From contig DNCV01000038.1 of the NCBI GenBank assembly GCA_003484395.1, forward strand, positions 1 to 17,075: a stretch of DNA of 17,075 bases. Direction: 5' to 3'. Origin of the DNA: Dehalococcoidia bacterium. GTDB taxonomy: Bacteria > Chloroflexota > Dehalococcoidia > GIF9 > UBA5629. Of the stretch, positions 1 to 8,093 are shown piece after piece. How positions within the stretch are numbered: position 1 is the stretch's first letter; each line of letters begins with the position of its first letter. The notes under the pieces are model-generated. The model saw only the letters and a program-made list of their open reading frames with translations. It was not told where the DNA came from and did no database searches. Both the position numbers and the translations under genes were made by a program.

Positions 1-2
1 AC

Positions 3-44
3 AGTGTGGTTGCTGGTGGGGATGCCAATCGGCTTATAATGTAA
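3..44 (+). other. possible 3' end of an upstream gene
   Basis: One frame is open from the left edge and stops with TAA at 42-44, giving SVVAGGDANRLIM. A second plus frame stops at 37-39 (TVWLLVGMPIGL). Either could be the tail of a gene that lies mostly outside the window. The first would leave a 28-nt gap to the next start, typical of an operon. I do not recognise either peptide, so this is only a candidate. Confidence 0.2.
10..40 (+). promoter_or_regulatory. candidate sigma70-type promoter before the GNAT gene
   Basis: A perfect TATAAT lies at 35-40, with TTGCTG at 10-15 as a possible -35 box. The 19-nt spacer is longer than the optimal 17. Transcription would begin near 47, just ahead of the ribosome binding site AAGGAGAAG (57-65). 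The site could be fortuitous if the upstream gene is in the same operon. Confidence 0.35.
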
Positions 45-72
45 TAATGATAAATAAGGAGAAGTTGTCATT

Positions 73-735
73 ATGGATAAGGATGTCCCTGACCGTCGTG
101 GAGACGACGACGAAAATGCTCAAGCAGTATTGCATCATGAACGCGAGTATGTAACTGCTGACGGGGCTGTTTTCCCGAGAAAAGTTGAGATAGAGATTCG
201 TGAGATGGAGGTCGATGATATACCGGCAGTGTTTCACCTTGGAGAAGAAATATTCACCGCAAGCGAAACCCCCACACTGTACCGAACATGGGATGAGTTT
301 GAAATAACTTCCCTGTTCAATGCAGATCAGGAGTATTGTTTTGTGGCGGAGATGGATGATCAGCTTGTCGGCTTTGCACTGGGTACAACAGTGACCAAAC
401 GTAAATCGGCATGGAAATACGGATATCTTATCTGGCTTGGCGTATCTCCGAAACATCAACGTCAGGGGATCGCCAACCGTCTCTTTGATCATTTCGAGGA
501 TAAAATGACCGAGGAAGGGGTGCGCATTTTCATGGTGGATACCGAGGCGAGTAATATATCTGCGCTGGAGTTTTTCAAAAAGAGGGGATTCGGCAATCCT
601 GAGGAGCACATTTATTTGAGCATGAATCCCAAGACATACGAACAGGAGAAAAGAAAACAACAACTTGCCGCTCGAAAACATAAGAATGGAGTAAACAATC
701 ACAATGAAAACGGACATACAGCCGAATCGACTTAA
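73..735 (+). CDS. GNAT-family N-acetyltransferase
   Basis: A 220-residue protein with a single GNAT fold at about residues 38-185, predicted to move an acetyl group from acetyl-CoA to an amine. Strand beta-4 and the acetyl-CoA pyrophosphate loop are visible as WLGVSPKHQRQGIANRL (121-137). The closing part has the usual N-x-x-A-x-x-F-x-x-K-x-G-F pattern (NISALEFFKKRGF, 161-173). About 38 acidic residues precede the domain, and a basic, Asn/His-rich tail of about 35 residues follows it; neither is part of the fold. The ATG start is supported by AAGGAGAAG, 7 nt upstream. Its last 32 nt overlap the following hydrolase gene in another frame, so the two are probably translationally coupled. The substrate cannot be read from the sequence. 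RimI-like protein acetylation or small-molecule acetylation are both possible. Confidence 0.85.
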   Translation: MDKDVPDRRGDDDENAQAVLHHEREYVTADGAVFPRKVEIEIREMEVDDIPAVFHLGEEIFTASETPTLYRTWDEFEITSLFNADQEYCFVAEMDDQLVGFALGTTVTKRKSAWKYGYLIWLGVSPKHQRQGIANRLFDHFEDKMTEEGVRIFMVDTEASNISALEFFKKRGFGNPEEHIYLSMNPKTYEQEKRKQQLAARKHKNGVNNHNENGHTAEST

Positions 736-1801
736 GAAATTGCTTCAGGAGATAACCGATATATATAGTCCTTCAGGTAAGGAAGAGGAGGTACTGGAAT
801 TTATCGAAACCTATTTTCAGAGTATCGGTTTGAAATCGGTGCGCCAGCCTGTCAGCGAGAACCGTTACAATCTCGTTGTGTTGCCGGAGAAGGAAGATGA
901 AGTGGATGTCTGCTTTATCGGCCATGTTGATACCGTAACGGCCTTTGATCTCGAAGATTACGGTTTTTATGAGGAGGGAGATACGGTATCGGGTCTTGGC
1001 ATTGCTGATATGAAGGCGGGATGCGCAGCCATGATCGAAGCCTTCACCGTTCTTGCTTCCGAGGGGCGGATTCCCTCATCCGTCGGGTTGGCACTTGTTG
1101 TCGGAGAAGAGGAAGAAAGCGACGGCGCCAAAACGCTTATTCGGGAATACTCATTCCCGTGGGCAATTGTTGCCGAGCCGACCAATATGTTGCCCTGCCT
1201 CGGCCATTATGGTTATTTGGAAGTTTTATTGCGCACACGGGGAAAGCGTGCACACTCTTCGATGCCCGAGTACGGGCAAAACGCAATTGAATCGATGCTT
1301 AAGTTGCTTCTGAAAATGTCGGAATACGCCGGTTCGGTCAAGAACGGACTGGTCTATAATGTCAGAGAGCTTTCAGGTTTTCCCGGCGGTTTTGTGGTGC
1401 CCGATACCTGCGAGGCGTGGCTTGATCTCCATCTGCCGCCGGATTCACGAATGGACGGGTTGAAAGCCGATCTGGAACAGCTTGTTGAACAGGCTGCGGA
1501 AAAAATTGCCGGACTGGATGCATATATCAGGTTTGTCAGCACTCATTCGGGATATCGCATCTCACAGGATCGCCCTCTGGTAAAGAAATTGCGCGATGTA
1601 TTCAGAACGTTGCCTCTTTCCTGGGAGCCGCTGGATTTCAGAAGTCATTCGGATGGTAATGTCCTCTGGGGCGCCGGTGTCGACTCGATTATTCTCGGAC
1701 CCGGTCGCCTTGAGACAGCGCATACGCCGGAGGAATCGGTAGTTTTTCAGCAGGTGGAGCAGGCTGCGAAGCTTTATCTTGACTTCGCCCGTTCGCTTTG
1801 A
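704..1801 (+). CDS. M20-family zinc metallo-hydrolase (ArgE/DapE/LysK-like)
   Basis: A 365-residue amidohydrolase of the M20 co-catalytic metallopeptidase family, normally a cytoplasmic enzyme that removes an acyl or aminoacyl group from an amine. The metal centre can be traced: H74 in GHVDTV with D76 beside it, bridging D102 in GIADMKAG, the catalytic and metal glutamates in GEEEESDG (135-138), E158 in VAEPT, and H340 in AHTPEE. The lid domain begins near residue 165 and contains the RAHSSMPEYGQNA segment (182-194) typical of the family. It starts inside the GNAT gene, with GGAG 12 nt upstream. It overlaps the end of corA by 28 nt, tail to tail. Family members include N-acetyl-ornithine deacetylase, succinyl-DAP desuccinylase and LysW-lysine hydrolase. 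No LysW or other lysine/arginine genes are visible, so I leave the substrate open. Confidence 0.85.
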   Translation: MKTDIQPNRLKKLLQEITDIYSPSGKEEEVLEFIETYFQSIGLKSVRQPVSENRYNLVVLPEKEDEVDVCFIGHVDTVTAFDLEDYGFYEEGDTVSGLGIADMKAGCAAMIEAFTVLASEGRIPSSVGLALVVGEEEESDGAKTLIREYSFPWAIVAEPTNMLPCLGHYGYLEVLLRTRGKRAHSSMPEYGQNAIESMLKLLLKMSEYAGSVKNGLVYNVRELSGFPGGFVVPDTCEAWLDLHLPPDSRMDGLKADLEQLVEQAAEKIAGLDAYIRFVSTHSGYRISQDRPLVKKLRDVFRTLPLSWEPLDFRSHSDGNVLWGAGVDSIILGPGRLETAHTPEESVVFQQVEQAAKLYLDFARSL

Positions 1802-2820
1802 GTATGTTGTGAATTCGGCGTTATGATTTTTTTCTTCTTCCCCCAGGTGATCCATCCCTGGCTTCTGTACCAGAGAAGGACAATAATGACACATATCATC
1901 ATGAGCGCGAGGACCCCGAAGTATCCCCAGCGCCATTTTAATTCGGGCATATTCTCAAAATTCATTCCGTAAATGCCGGCGATAAGCGTTAACGGCATGA
2001 AAATAGTCGCTACAATCGATAGTACTCTCATGGTCTCATTTTGTCTGTTGGCGACTGCCGACATGTAAAGGCTTAATGCGTTATCGAAATTATCCCTGAG
2101 CGTTAAATTAAGGTCTTCAATTTGTACGACGTGGTCATAAATATCGCGAAAGAAGATACGAATATCTTTGCTAATGAGAGAGAATTCGCCGCGGCTCAGG
2201 CGGTTAAGCACTTCCCGCTGCGGTATCAGCGTACGGTGAAGTTGTCCCGAGGAGTGTTTCAATTGCAGAATATCCTGTAATGCTGTTGGTACCGGTGCGA
2301 TGGAAATGGTGTGCTCTTCGAGATCGCCAGCTTTTTTGTCGAGAACATCAATGACCGGCAATATGTCATCCGTAAGCGTATCGAATATGGCGTGCGCCAG
2401 GTAGTCGCTACCCCGTTTCATCGGACGGCCATCTCTCTGTACCATAGAATTGACATAATCTATGCAATGGAATGGTGGATGGTGAGCGCTGACAACGAAG
2501 TTTTGACCGAGAAATAATGCAAGCTGTTCCGGTTCAAAGACATCTTCATCCTGTGTCATCGCAATGCCGTTAACAATGATGAACAGATATTTTTCAAAAT
2601 CATCTATCTTTGCTGTATGTGTCTTTTTAGAGACACAATCCTCAACAGCAAGATGATGGAAATGGAATTGTTCCTGAAGCAGCGTACTGTCAGCCGGGGT
2701 GATTTCGCTGATATCCACCCAGAGCAACCCCTGTCCGGAATCGAAGGCAGCTTTGATTTCAGCTATTTCGGTAAGGCGTCTGATATCTGCAGTCGGGGTG
2801 AAATAATGCGCTGTCAGCAT
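1774..2820 (-). CDS. corA: CorA-family magnesium/divalent cation transporter
   Basis: A 348-residue inner-membrane channel protein of the CorA/MIT family, which forms pentamers importing Mg2+ and sometimes Co2+ or Ni2+. The N-terminal two thirds is a soluble alpha/beta and helical domain including the long stalk helix (about 200-275). Two transmembrane helices follow: one near residues 270-288 ending in the signature GMN of YGMNFENMPEL, and one near 302-320. The acidic MPEL loop after GMN is the family's periplasmic loop. A basic cluster (KKKK) follows the last helix, as expected, and then a polar tail of about 16 residues whose end is encoded in the overlap with the opposite-strand hydrolase gene. 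The ATG has a consensus AGGAGG 4-5 nt upstream. I saw no convincing promoter in the divergent gap. Confidence 0.95.
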   Translation of the reverse strand: MLTAHYFTPTADIRRLTEIAEIKAAFDSGQGLLWVDISEITPADSTLLQEQFHFHHLAVEDCVSKKTHTAKIDDFEKYLFIIVNGIAMTQDEDVFEPEQLALFLGQNFVVSAHHPPFHCIDYVNSMVQRDGRPMKRGSDYLAHAIFDTLTDDILPVIDVLDKKAGDLEEHTISIAPVPTALQDILQLKHSSGQLHRTLIPQREVLNRLSRGEFSLISKDIRIFFRDIYDHVVQIEDLNLTLRDNFDNALSLYMSAVANRQNETMRVLSIVATIFMPLTLIAGIYGMNFENMPELKWRWGYFGVLALMMICVIIVLLWYRSQGWITWGKKKKIITPNSQHTQSERAKSR

Positions 2821-2947
2821 GGTTCCTCCTTCTCTCGCATAATATTGTTCAGGGTGAAGTTCTCGTTTGTATATCCAACATTCGATGGCGCTCTGCTGTT
2901 TTCACCGGTTACCGTGAAGAATATGTATGCCTGATATGGTAAGGCTG

Positions 2948-2956
2948 TGCTACAAT
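2948..2956 (+). promoter_or_regulatory. extended -10 promoter for mfd
   Basis: TGCTACAAT fits an extended -10 element (TGn followed by TACAAT). No clear -35 box lies upstream, which extended -10 promoters tolerate. Predicted start of transcription is near 2963, leaving about 40 nt of leader before the ATG at 3005. The position supports that start over the in-frame ATGs at 2927 and 2936, which would lie at or upstream of the promoter. Confidence 0.45.
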
Positions 2957-3004
2957 CAGTACAGCACGGAAGGCTTTTTGAACAATGAGGAACAGTATTA
3001 CTCA

Positions 3005-6000
3005 ATGAATGTATCGTCGCTTTTAACCCTTCTCTCACAGAAGCCATACTATCAAGAACTGCTCCACGAGGTCAACGGCGGGAAAGCATTGCGCAAAGTA
3101 CTGGTTGTGACTGATGCGGCCAAACCTTTTCTTATTGCGACGCTTCATCATGATCTTAAACTGCCGGTTCTGGTTATCACAGCACATTCGGATGATTCGC
3201 GCAGATTATATGAAGAGCTTCGGCACTGGGATGCCCATGCCGAATCCATATTGTCGTTTCCCGAGGCAGGATTCCTTCCCGAGAATTACATTGCACCCGA
3301 TACGATGCTACTAAGCGAACGGATCAAAACGCTCTCCGCTCTTGTTCAATCGCCTGATCCAGCCTCCGCTGTCCGGCATCCATATCTGATCGTAAGTCAT
3401 GCATCGGCTGCAAGCGGTTATATAATCTCACCCCAGGATTTCGGCAAATCGAATATTCCATTAAGCGTCGGCATGACAATTGACCCTGTTTCTCTTATTT
3501 CTGTTTGCCAGACGATTGGATACATTCTCGAAGACATCGTTGAGGTTCCCGGGTTAATAAGCCGCAGAGGCGGGATCATCGATGTGTTTTCCCGAAATTT
3601 TGATGCCCCGGTTCGTCTTGAATTTTTCGGCAATCAGATAGAGAGTATACGGTTCTTCGACCCGAAAACGCAGCGTTCGGTTAGAACCGTTTCATCCGTT
3701 ACTATCGTCCCGTCGAGTGAAGAATCAGATACATTTCACCGAAGCAGTATTTTCGATTATTTGCCTGATAATGCCGTGATTATTCTGGATGATATGCCCG
3801 GCATCGAAGCTGCTGTTGCACAGGTGAACTCTCAATGGGATGAGTTTATTCAGGCTGAACCATCTGACGATAAAAAACGGCATCCCTATTATTTTACCTT
3901 CGATTTGTTTTTGCAACGTATACAACAGTTTAGTGTAACTATAACGTTGTCTCCGTGGGTTTCCGATATTGCCGAAAATATCTCCCCATCAGTATGGCCT
4001 TTTGCCTCACTCCCAAATTACGGCGGACGTCTCGATGCTGTTATCGCCGATCTCAGGCGTATGGCGGACGAACATCGTAGAATTGTGATTATCAGCCAGC
4101 AGCCTGACCGCTTGAACGAATTGTTACTGGAGCACGATATCATAGCAAGTTATGTGTCTGAAATCGATCGTGTGCCTCCTGAAAACTCTTTTGTTCTGCT
4201 CAGAGGGTCGCTTACTGAGGGCTGGCTATTGAAAAATACGGTCGCGATCTTTACCGATCGGGAAATTTTCGGTATCGTCAAGCAACAGCGCCTCTCCAGG
4301 AAGCGACCGATCAGACATCATACGTTCACTAATGAATTCGAGGAAAGTGACTACGTTGTGCATGTCGATCATGGAATAGCGAGATTTGTCGGGATAATCA
4401 AGAGATTATCAGATGATATTGAAAAAGAATATCTCGTATTGCAGTATGCTAATGATGACAGATTGTTTGTGCCTGTCGATCAAATTGATCGTGTTAGCCG
4501 TTATATCGGTGCGAGCGATCAGCCTCCGGCATTAAGCCATTTCGGTACGCAAGAGTGGGTGAAGACAAAGCTTCGAGTTAGAAAATCGGTTGTTGACATG
4601 GCGAGGGCACTGTTGAACCTGTATGCGACGAGAGAGGTGACGACCGGATTTGCCTTTTCTCCCGACACGTTGTGGCAGCAGGAACTGGAATTATCATTTC
4701 CATATACTGAGACAACCGATCAACTATCAGCTATCAATGCAGTAAAACAGGATATGGAAAGGCTGAAACCGATGGAGCGTCTTGTCTGCGGCGATGTCGG
4801 CTATGGAAAAACGGAGGTCGCGCTTCGTGCCGCCTTTAAAGCGGTAATGGATAACAAACAGGTAGCAGTTCTTGTGCCGACGACAATACTGGCGCAACAG
4901 CATTTCAATACGTTTTCCGAGAGATTGAAAGCATTCCCGATACGCGTCAAAATGCTAAGCCGTTTCTGTTCCGCTGTGGAGGAGCAGAGGGTCATCGAAG
5001 AGCTGTCAGCCGGCCAGGTGGATATTTGCATAGGCACGCATCGTTTGCTGCAAAAAGATATCTCCTTTAAGAGCCTTGGATTGCTGATTGTGGATGAGGA
5101 GCAGCGCTTTGGCGTCGGACATAAAGAGTATCTTAAAAATTTGACTCAAGGTATCGATGTGCTTACATTGAGTGCGACACCGATACCGCGAACGTTGCAT
5201 ATGTCGCTTGTGGGGATCAGGGATATGAGCACAATTGAAACGCCGCCGGAGGACAGACTGCCGATTACAACGTTCGTGGGACGGTATGAGGAGAGCACCA
5301 TCAGAGAGGCAATTCTCAGGGAACTCGAGCGCAACGGCCAGATTTTCTATGTCCACAATCGGGTGTCGGATATCGACCTTGTGGCGCAAAAATTAAAAAC
5401 CCTCGTTCCCGAGGCGCGTATTCTTTTTGCACACGGTCAGATGTCCGAGGACGGATTGGAACGTGTAATGACCGATTTTGCATCTCATAAGGCTGACGTT
5501 CTGGTAACGACAACGATCATTGAATCAGGCCTTGACATGCCTAATGTTAATACATTAATTGTAGACAAGGCTGATAAATTCGGATTGACGCAGCTTTACC
5601 AGCTACGGGGACGTATTGGACGAGGTAGTAACATGGCATACGCATATTTTTTTTATAATACGATGGATCAACTAAATGAACTGGCGAGAAAACGGTTGGC
5701 AACAATTGCCGAGGCCACTGAGTTAGGCGCGGGTTTTGCTATTGCTATGCGCGATCTCGAAATTCGCGGCGCTGGTAATCTGCTGGGAGCTGAACAAAGC
5801 GGGCATATTGCGGCCGTAGGTTACGATCTTTACTGTCATTTGCTATCCGAAGCAATACGGGACATAAAGGATGCTCAGCCTTCGCAGAAGAAAATTATTA
5901 CAGGCGATGTCTCTGTGCCATCAATCGCATTGCCTTTAGATGCGTACATTCCGGAGAGTTATATCTCTGCAGTCAATGCTCGCCTTTCAGTATATCAACG

Positions 6001-6355
6001 GTTAGTATTAATGAATACAATTCAGGATATAAGTGATATGGAACGAGAGCTCATTGATCGATTCGGACAATTACCGCAAACAGTCCAGGATCTATTGTAT
6101 GTCGTTAGAGTGCGATACCTGGCATCAAAGGTCAATATCGAATCGATAAATTACAACAACGATGAAATTATTGTTTATTGTAAAACGGCAGTGGAGAACA
6201 AAGAAATGACATTATTGAAGCATTACGAGAATAGCGTGGATATCGGACATAAGCAGGTAAGGATTACTCGAGATAAACAAAGCTGGAAGTCAGCGCTTTT
6301 ACATGTTCTGGAGAGTATGGGAACAGTGATTGGCAGTATAGCTAAAAATCCTTAA
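3005..6355 (+). CDS. mfd: transcription-repair coupling factor Mfd
   Basis: An 1116-residue DNA translocase that pushes stalled RNA polymerase off damaged DNA and recruits UvrA. Domain order is complete. The UvrB-like module spans about 1-330 (with RRGGIIDVF) and the CarD-like RNA polymerase interaction domain about 440-520, starting at EFEESDYVVHVDHGIARF. The superfamily 2 helicase core has Walker A GDVGYGKT (596-603, K602) and the DEEQ box (697-700). The second RecA lobe carries the QLRGRIGRG motif, and the C-terminal UvrA-masking domain covers about 950-1116. Length matches the family. The frame stays open to an ATG at 2927, but that start would read through the extended -10 element. The ATG at 3005 has GAGGAA about 12 nt upstream and starts at the usual family position. 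It converges on the second acyl carrier gene with an 18-nt gap and no visible terminator. Confidence 0.96.
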   Translation: MNVSSLLTLLSQKPYYQELLHEVNGGKALRKVLVVTDAAKPFLIATLHHDLKLPVLVITAHSDDSRRLYEELRHWDAHAESILSFPEAGFLPENYIAPDTMLLSERIKTLSALVQSPDPASAVRHPYLIVSHASAASGYIISPQDFGKSNIPLSVGMTIDPVSLISVCQTIGYILEDIVEVPGLISRRGGIIDVFSRNFDAPVRLEFFGNQIESIRFFDPKTQRSVRTVSSVTIVPSSEESDTFHRSSIFDYLPDNAVIILDDMPGIEAAVAQVNSQWDEFIQAEPSDDKKRHPYYFTFDLFLQRIQQFSVTITLSPWVSDIAENISPSVWPFASLPNYGGRLDAVIADLRRMADEHRRIVIISQQPDRLNELLLEHDIIASYVSEIDRVPPENSFVLLRGSLTEGWLLKNTVAIFTDREIFGIVKQQRLSRKRPIRHHTFTNEFEESDYVVHVDHGIARFVGIIKRLSDDIEKEYLVLQYANDDRLFVPVDQIDRVSRYIGASDQPPALSHFGTQEWVKTKLRVRKSVVDMARALLNLYATREVTTGFAFSPDTLWQQELELSFPYTETTDQLSAINAVKQDMERLKPMERLVCGDVGYGKTEVALRAAFKAVMDNKQVAVLVPTTILAQQHFNTFSERLKAFPIRVKMLSRFCSAVEEQRVIEELSAGQVDICIGTHRLLQKDISFKSLGLLIVDEEQRFGVGHKEYLKNLTQGIDVLTLSATPIPRTLHMSLVGIRDMSTIETPPEDRLPITTFVGRYEESTIREAILRELERNGQIFYVHNRVSDIDLVAQKLKTLVPEARILFAHGQMSEDGLERVMTDFASHKADVLVTTTIIESGLDMPNVNTLIVDKADKFGLTQLYQLRGRIGRGSNMAYAYFFYNTMDQLNELARKRLATIAEATELGAGFAIAMRDLEIRGAGNLLGAEQSGHIAAVGYDLYCHLLSEAIRDIKDAQPSQKKIITGDVSVPSIALPLDAYIPESYISAVNARLSVYQRLVLMNTIQDISDMERELIDRFGQLPQTVQDLLYVVRVRYLASKVNIESINYNNDEIIVYCKTAVENKEMTLLKHYENSVDIGHKQVRITRDKQSWKSALLHVLESMGTVIGSIAKNP

Positions 6356-6373
6356 GTAAACAAGTAATCGTAA

Positions 6374-6634
6374 TCAATCTTCTGCAACCCCATCCGAAAT
6401 AAAATCCACCATATCCTGCACAGTATAAATATCGTTGGTGAACTCAGCATCCGATATCTCCAGTCGTTGTTTAGCAGTACTGAATTCCTTTTCAATTTCC
6501 ACCAGCATTTCGGCGAGGTCAGATGAATCGGCGTTGAAATCGTAGGTAAAAGAGGATGTGGGTGTAACTAATTCTTCATCGACGCCCAGTTGTTCAACAA
6601 TTATTCTTTTAACTCGTTCGTAGATAGTAGACAC
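6374..6634 (-). CDS. divergent acyl carrier protein (second ACP)
   Basis: An 86-residue four-helix acyl carrier protein. The N-terminus (YERVKRIIVEQLGVDEELV) and C-terminus (YTVQDMVDFIS) are typical of bacterial ACPs. The phosphopantetheine attachment site reads NADSSDLAEM, so the modifiable Ser37 is present, but the near-invariant Leu after it is Ser38. Helix II is followed by STAKQRLEISD, about five residues longer than the canonical ACP loop. The gene starts with GTG, preceded by GAGGGGG, and lies 15 nt after nusB, so it is the last gene of the fabD-nusB unit. It may be a fatty acid carrier specialised for one partner or serve another pathway. That it becomes phosphopantetheinylated by the neighbouring AcpS is likely but inferred. 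Confidence 0.85.
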   Translation of the reverse strand: MSTIYERVKRIIVEQLGVDEELVTPTSSFTYDFNADSSDLAEMLVEIEKEFSTAKQRLEISDAEFTNDIYTVQDMVDFISDGVAED

Positions 6635-6649
6635 TGCCCCCTCGCTTGC

Positions 6650-7099
6650 TCACGGATGATCGACTTGGGCTGTCGATCCTGTGCTGACGTGATCCGTCAT
6701 ATGTTTGGCTACAGATCCGAGTACTCCATTGATGAATTTTGGTGACGTATCGCTGCTGAAATGCTTGGAGATCTCAATTGCCTCATTGATAGCTGCTTTA
6801 AAAGGCACTTCGCTATCGAAGAGCATCTCGAATATTGCGATCCGCAAAATATTGCGGTCTACGGCAGAAATCTGTTTTACAGGAAATGCCGGTGCATATT
6901 TGCTGATAGTCTCATCAATTACCTTTTTGTTTGTTTCAACTCCCAAAGTAAGATGACGGACGAAATCAGCGATCTCATTTGGCAGCTTCTGCTCTATTGT
7001 CAGGCGCGATAATACCTCAGATGCATTATGTTCAGAACAATCAAGCTCATATAGAACTTGCAGGGTGATAATTCTTGCTTTGTGCCGTAATCCGCTCAT
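6650..7099 (-). CDS. nusB: transcription antitermination factor NusB
   Basis: A 149-residue all-helical RNA-binding protein. With NusE (S10) it binds boxA of rRNA leaders and supports antitermination and rRNA maturation. The N-terminal RHKARIITLQVLYELD is the Arg-rich RNA-binding helix of the family. The C-terminal half holds the two best-conserved segments, VDRNILRIAIFEMLF and INEAIEISKHFSSD followed by FINGVLGSVAK. About 15 polar residues extend past the usual end. The ATG gives the standard family N-terminus, although only a weak GGATGAGA lies upstream. The gene follows fabD after 36 nt and precedes the second ACP after 15 nt, so it is probably cotranscribed with lipid genes. Confidence 0.95.
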   Translation of the reverse strand: MSGLRHKARIITLQVLYELDCSEHNASEVLSRLTIEQKLPNEIADFVRHLTLGVETNKKVIDETISKYAPAFPVKQISAVDRNILRIAIFEMLFDSEVPFKAAINEAIEISKHFSSDTSPKFINGVLGSVAKHMTDHVSTGSTAQVDHP

Positions 7100-7135
7100 A
7101 TAGAATGTCTCATCCGGCAGGTCCCCAACGATTCA

Positions 7136-8080
7136 TTAACCTTTGCGCCAGTTCATTATTGATTGGATGCTTTCTACGGAATTGATATTAAATGTCTGAG
7201 CTCCTGGACTGATGCGTTTTATTAAACCTGTTAAAACGTCGCCTTGTCCTATTTCAAAGAATGTGGTTACACCTCGTGCGATCATTGTCTCTACCGATTG
7301 TTGCCATTTCACGCAATGGACGATCTGGCTGATGAGCTCTTCTTTTATGGCGCTTGTTTCGGTGATCGATTGAGCTGTCACATTAGCGACAACCGGAATC
7401 GATGCTGTGTTGAAACTATACTCATTAATAGCGTTTCTTAAACCTTCGACAGCCGGCTCCATAAGAGGAGAATGGAATGCTCCGCTGACTTTAAGAGGTA
7501 CCACTCGTCGTGACCCTTTGAGTTGCGCTAATCTTCGCGCCTGTTCCAGGTTGTCCTGAGGTCCGCTCACAACGATTTGATTGGGAGAGTTGATATTAGA
7601 GATTTCAACGTGCACTGCAAGACATATATTTTCAACTGTCTGTAAATCGAGGCCAAGAATAGCCAGCATGCCGCCGGGTTGACGCTTGCCAGCTTCATGC
7701 ATCAATCTGCCGCGCTCACGTACAAGGCGCACGGCATCTGCCAGACTGAGTACGCCGGAAACGACCAGGGCAGTGTATTCACCAAGGCTGTGTCCTGCCG
7801 TGAATATCGGGACAGGAATTTTATCACCTGCTACTTCCTGGGCTGCTTTCAGGCATGCGATGCTGGTTGTCAGTACTGCCGGTTGTACATTCACCGTCTG
7901 GATCAACTCCCGTTCGGGTCCTTCAAAACAGAGACGGGATAATGAGAATCCTAAAATCTTATCAACTTCATCGTATACAGCCCTTGCTGCTGCGTGGTGA
8001 ACGTATAAGTCCATGCCCATACCTACCGACTGGGATCCCTGTCCCGGAAATACGTACGCAACTTTTATATCCTCAATCAT
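7136..8080 (-). CDS. fabD: malonyl-CoA:ACP transacylase FabD
   Basis: A 314-residue cytoplasmic enzyme that moves malonate from CoA to the ACP phosphopantetheine arm, supplying the extender unit of type II fatty acid synthesis. The family marks are all visible: the oxyanion loop FPGQGSQ (11-17), nucleophile Ser98 in GHSLGE, Arg123 in RERGRLM (which holds the malonyl carboxylate), and catalytic His203 in GAFHSPLM. The ferredoxin-like small domain lies between about 130 and 200. Length is normal. The ATG has GAGGAGG 5 nt upstream, placed in the 13-nt gap after fabK and touching its stop, which suggests coupled translation. No defect is seen. Confidence 0.97.
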   Translation of the reverse strand: MIEDIKVAYVFPGQGSQSVGMGMDLYVHHAAARAVYDEVDKILGFSLSRLCFEGPERELIQTVNVQPAVLTTSIACLKAAQEVAGDKIPVPIFTAGHSLGEYTALVVSGVLSLADAVRLVRERGRLMHEAGKRQPGGMLAILGLDLQTVENICLAVHVEISNINSPNQIVVSGPQDNLEQARRLAQLKGSRRVVPLKVSGAFHSPLMEPAVEGLRNAINEYSFNTASIPVVANVTAQSITETSAIKEELISQIVHCVKWQQSVETMIARGVTTFFEIGQGDVLTGLIKRISPGAQTFNINSVESIQSIMNWRKG

Positions 8081-8093
8081 GAAATCCTCCTCA

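Noticed and set aside
34..717. Long minus-strand open frame (227 codons) opposite the GNAT gene
   Set aside because: It is a shadow of the clear GNAT reading frame. Its product has no recognisable domain and it lacks a ribosome binding site.
5006..5513. Several open frames antisense to the mfd helicase core
   Set aside because: The sense frame carries every Mfd helicase motif; the antisense products are low in recognisable structure and overlap each other.
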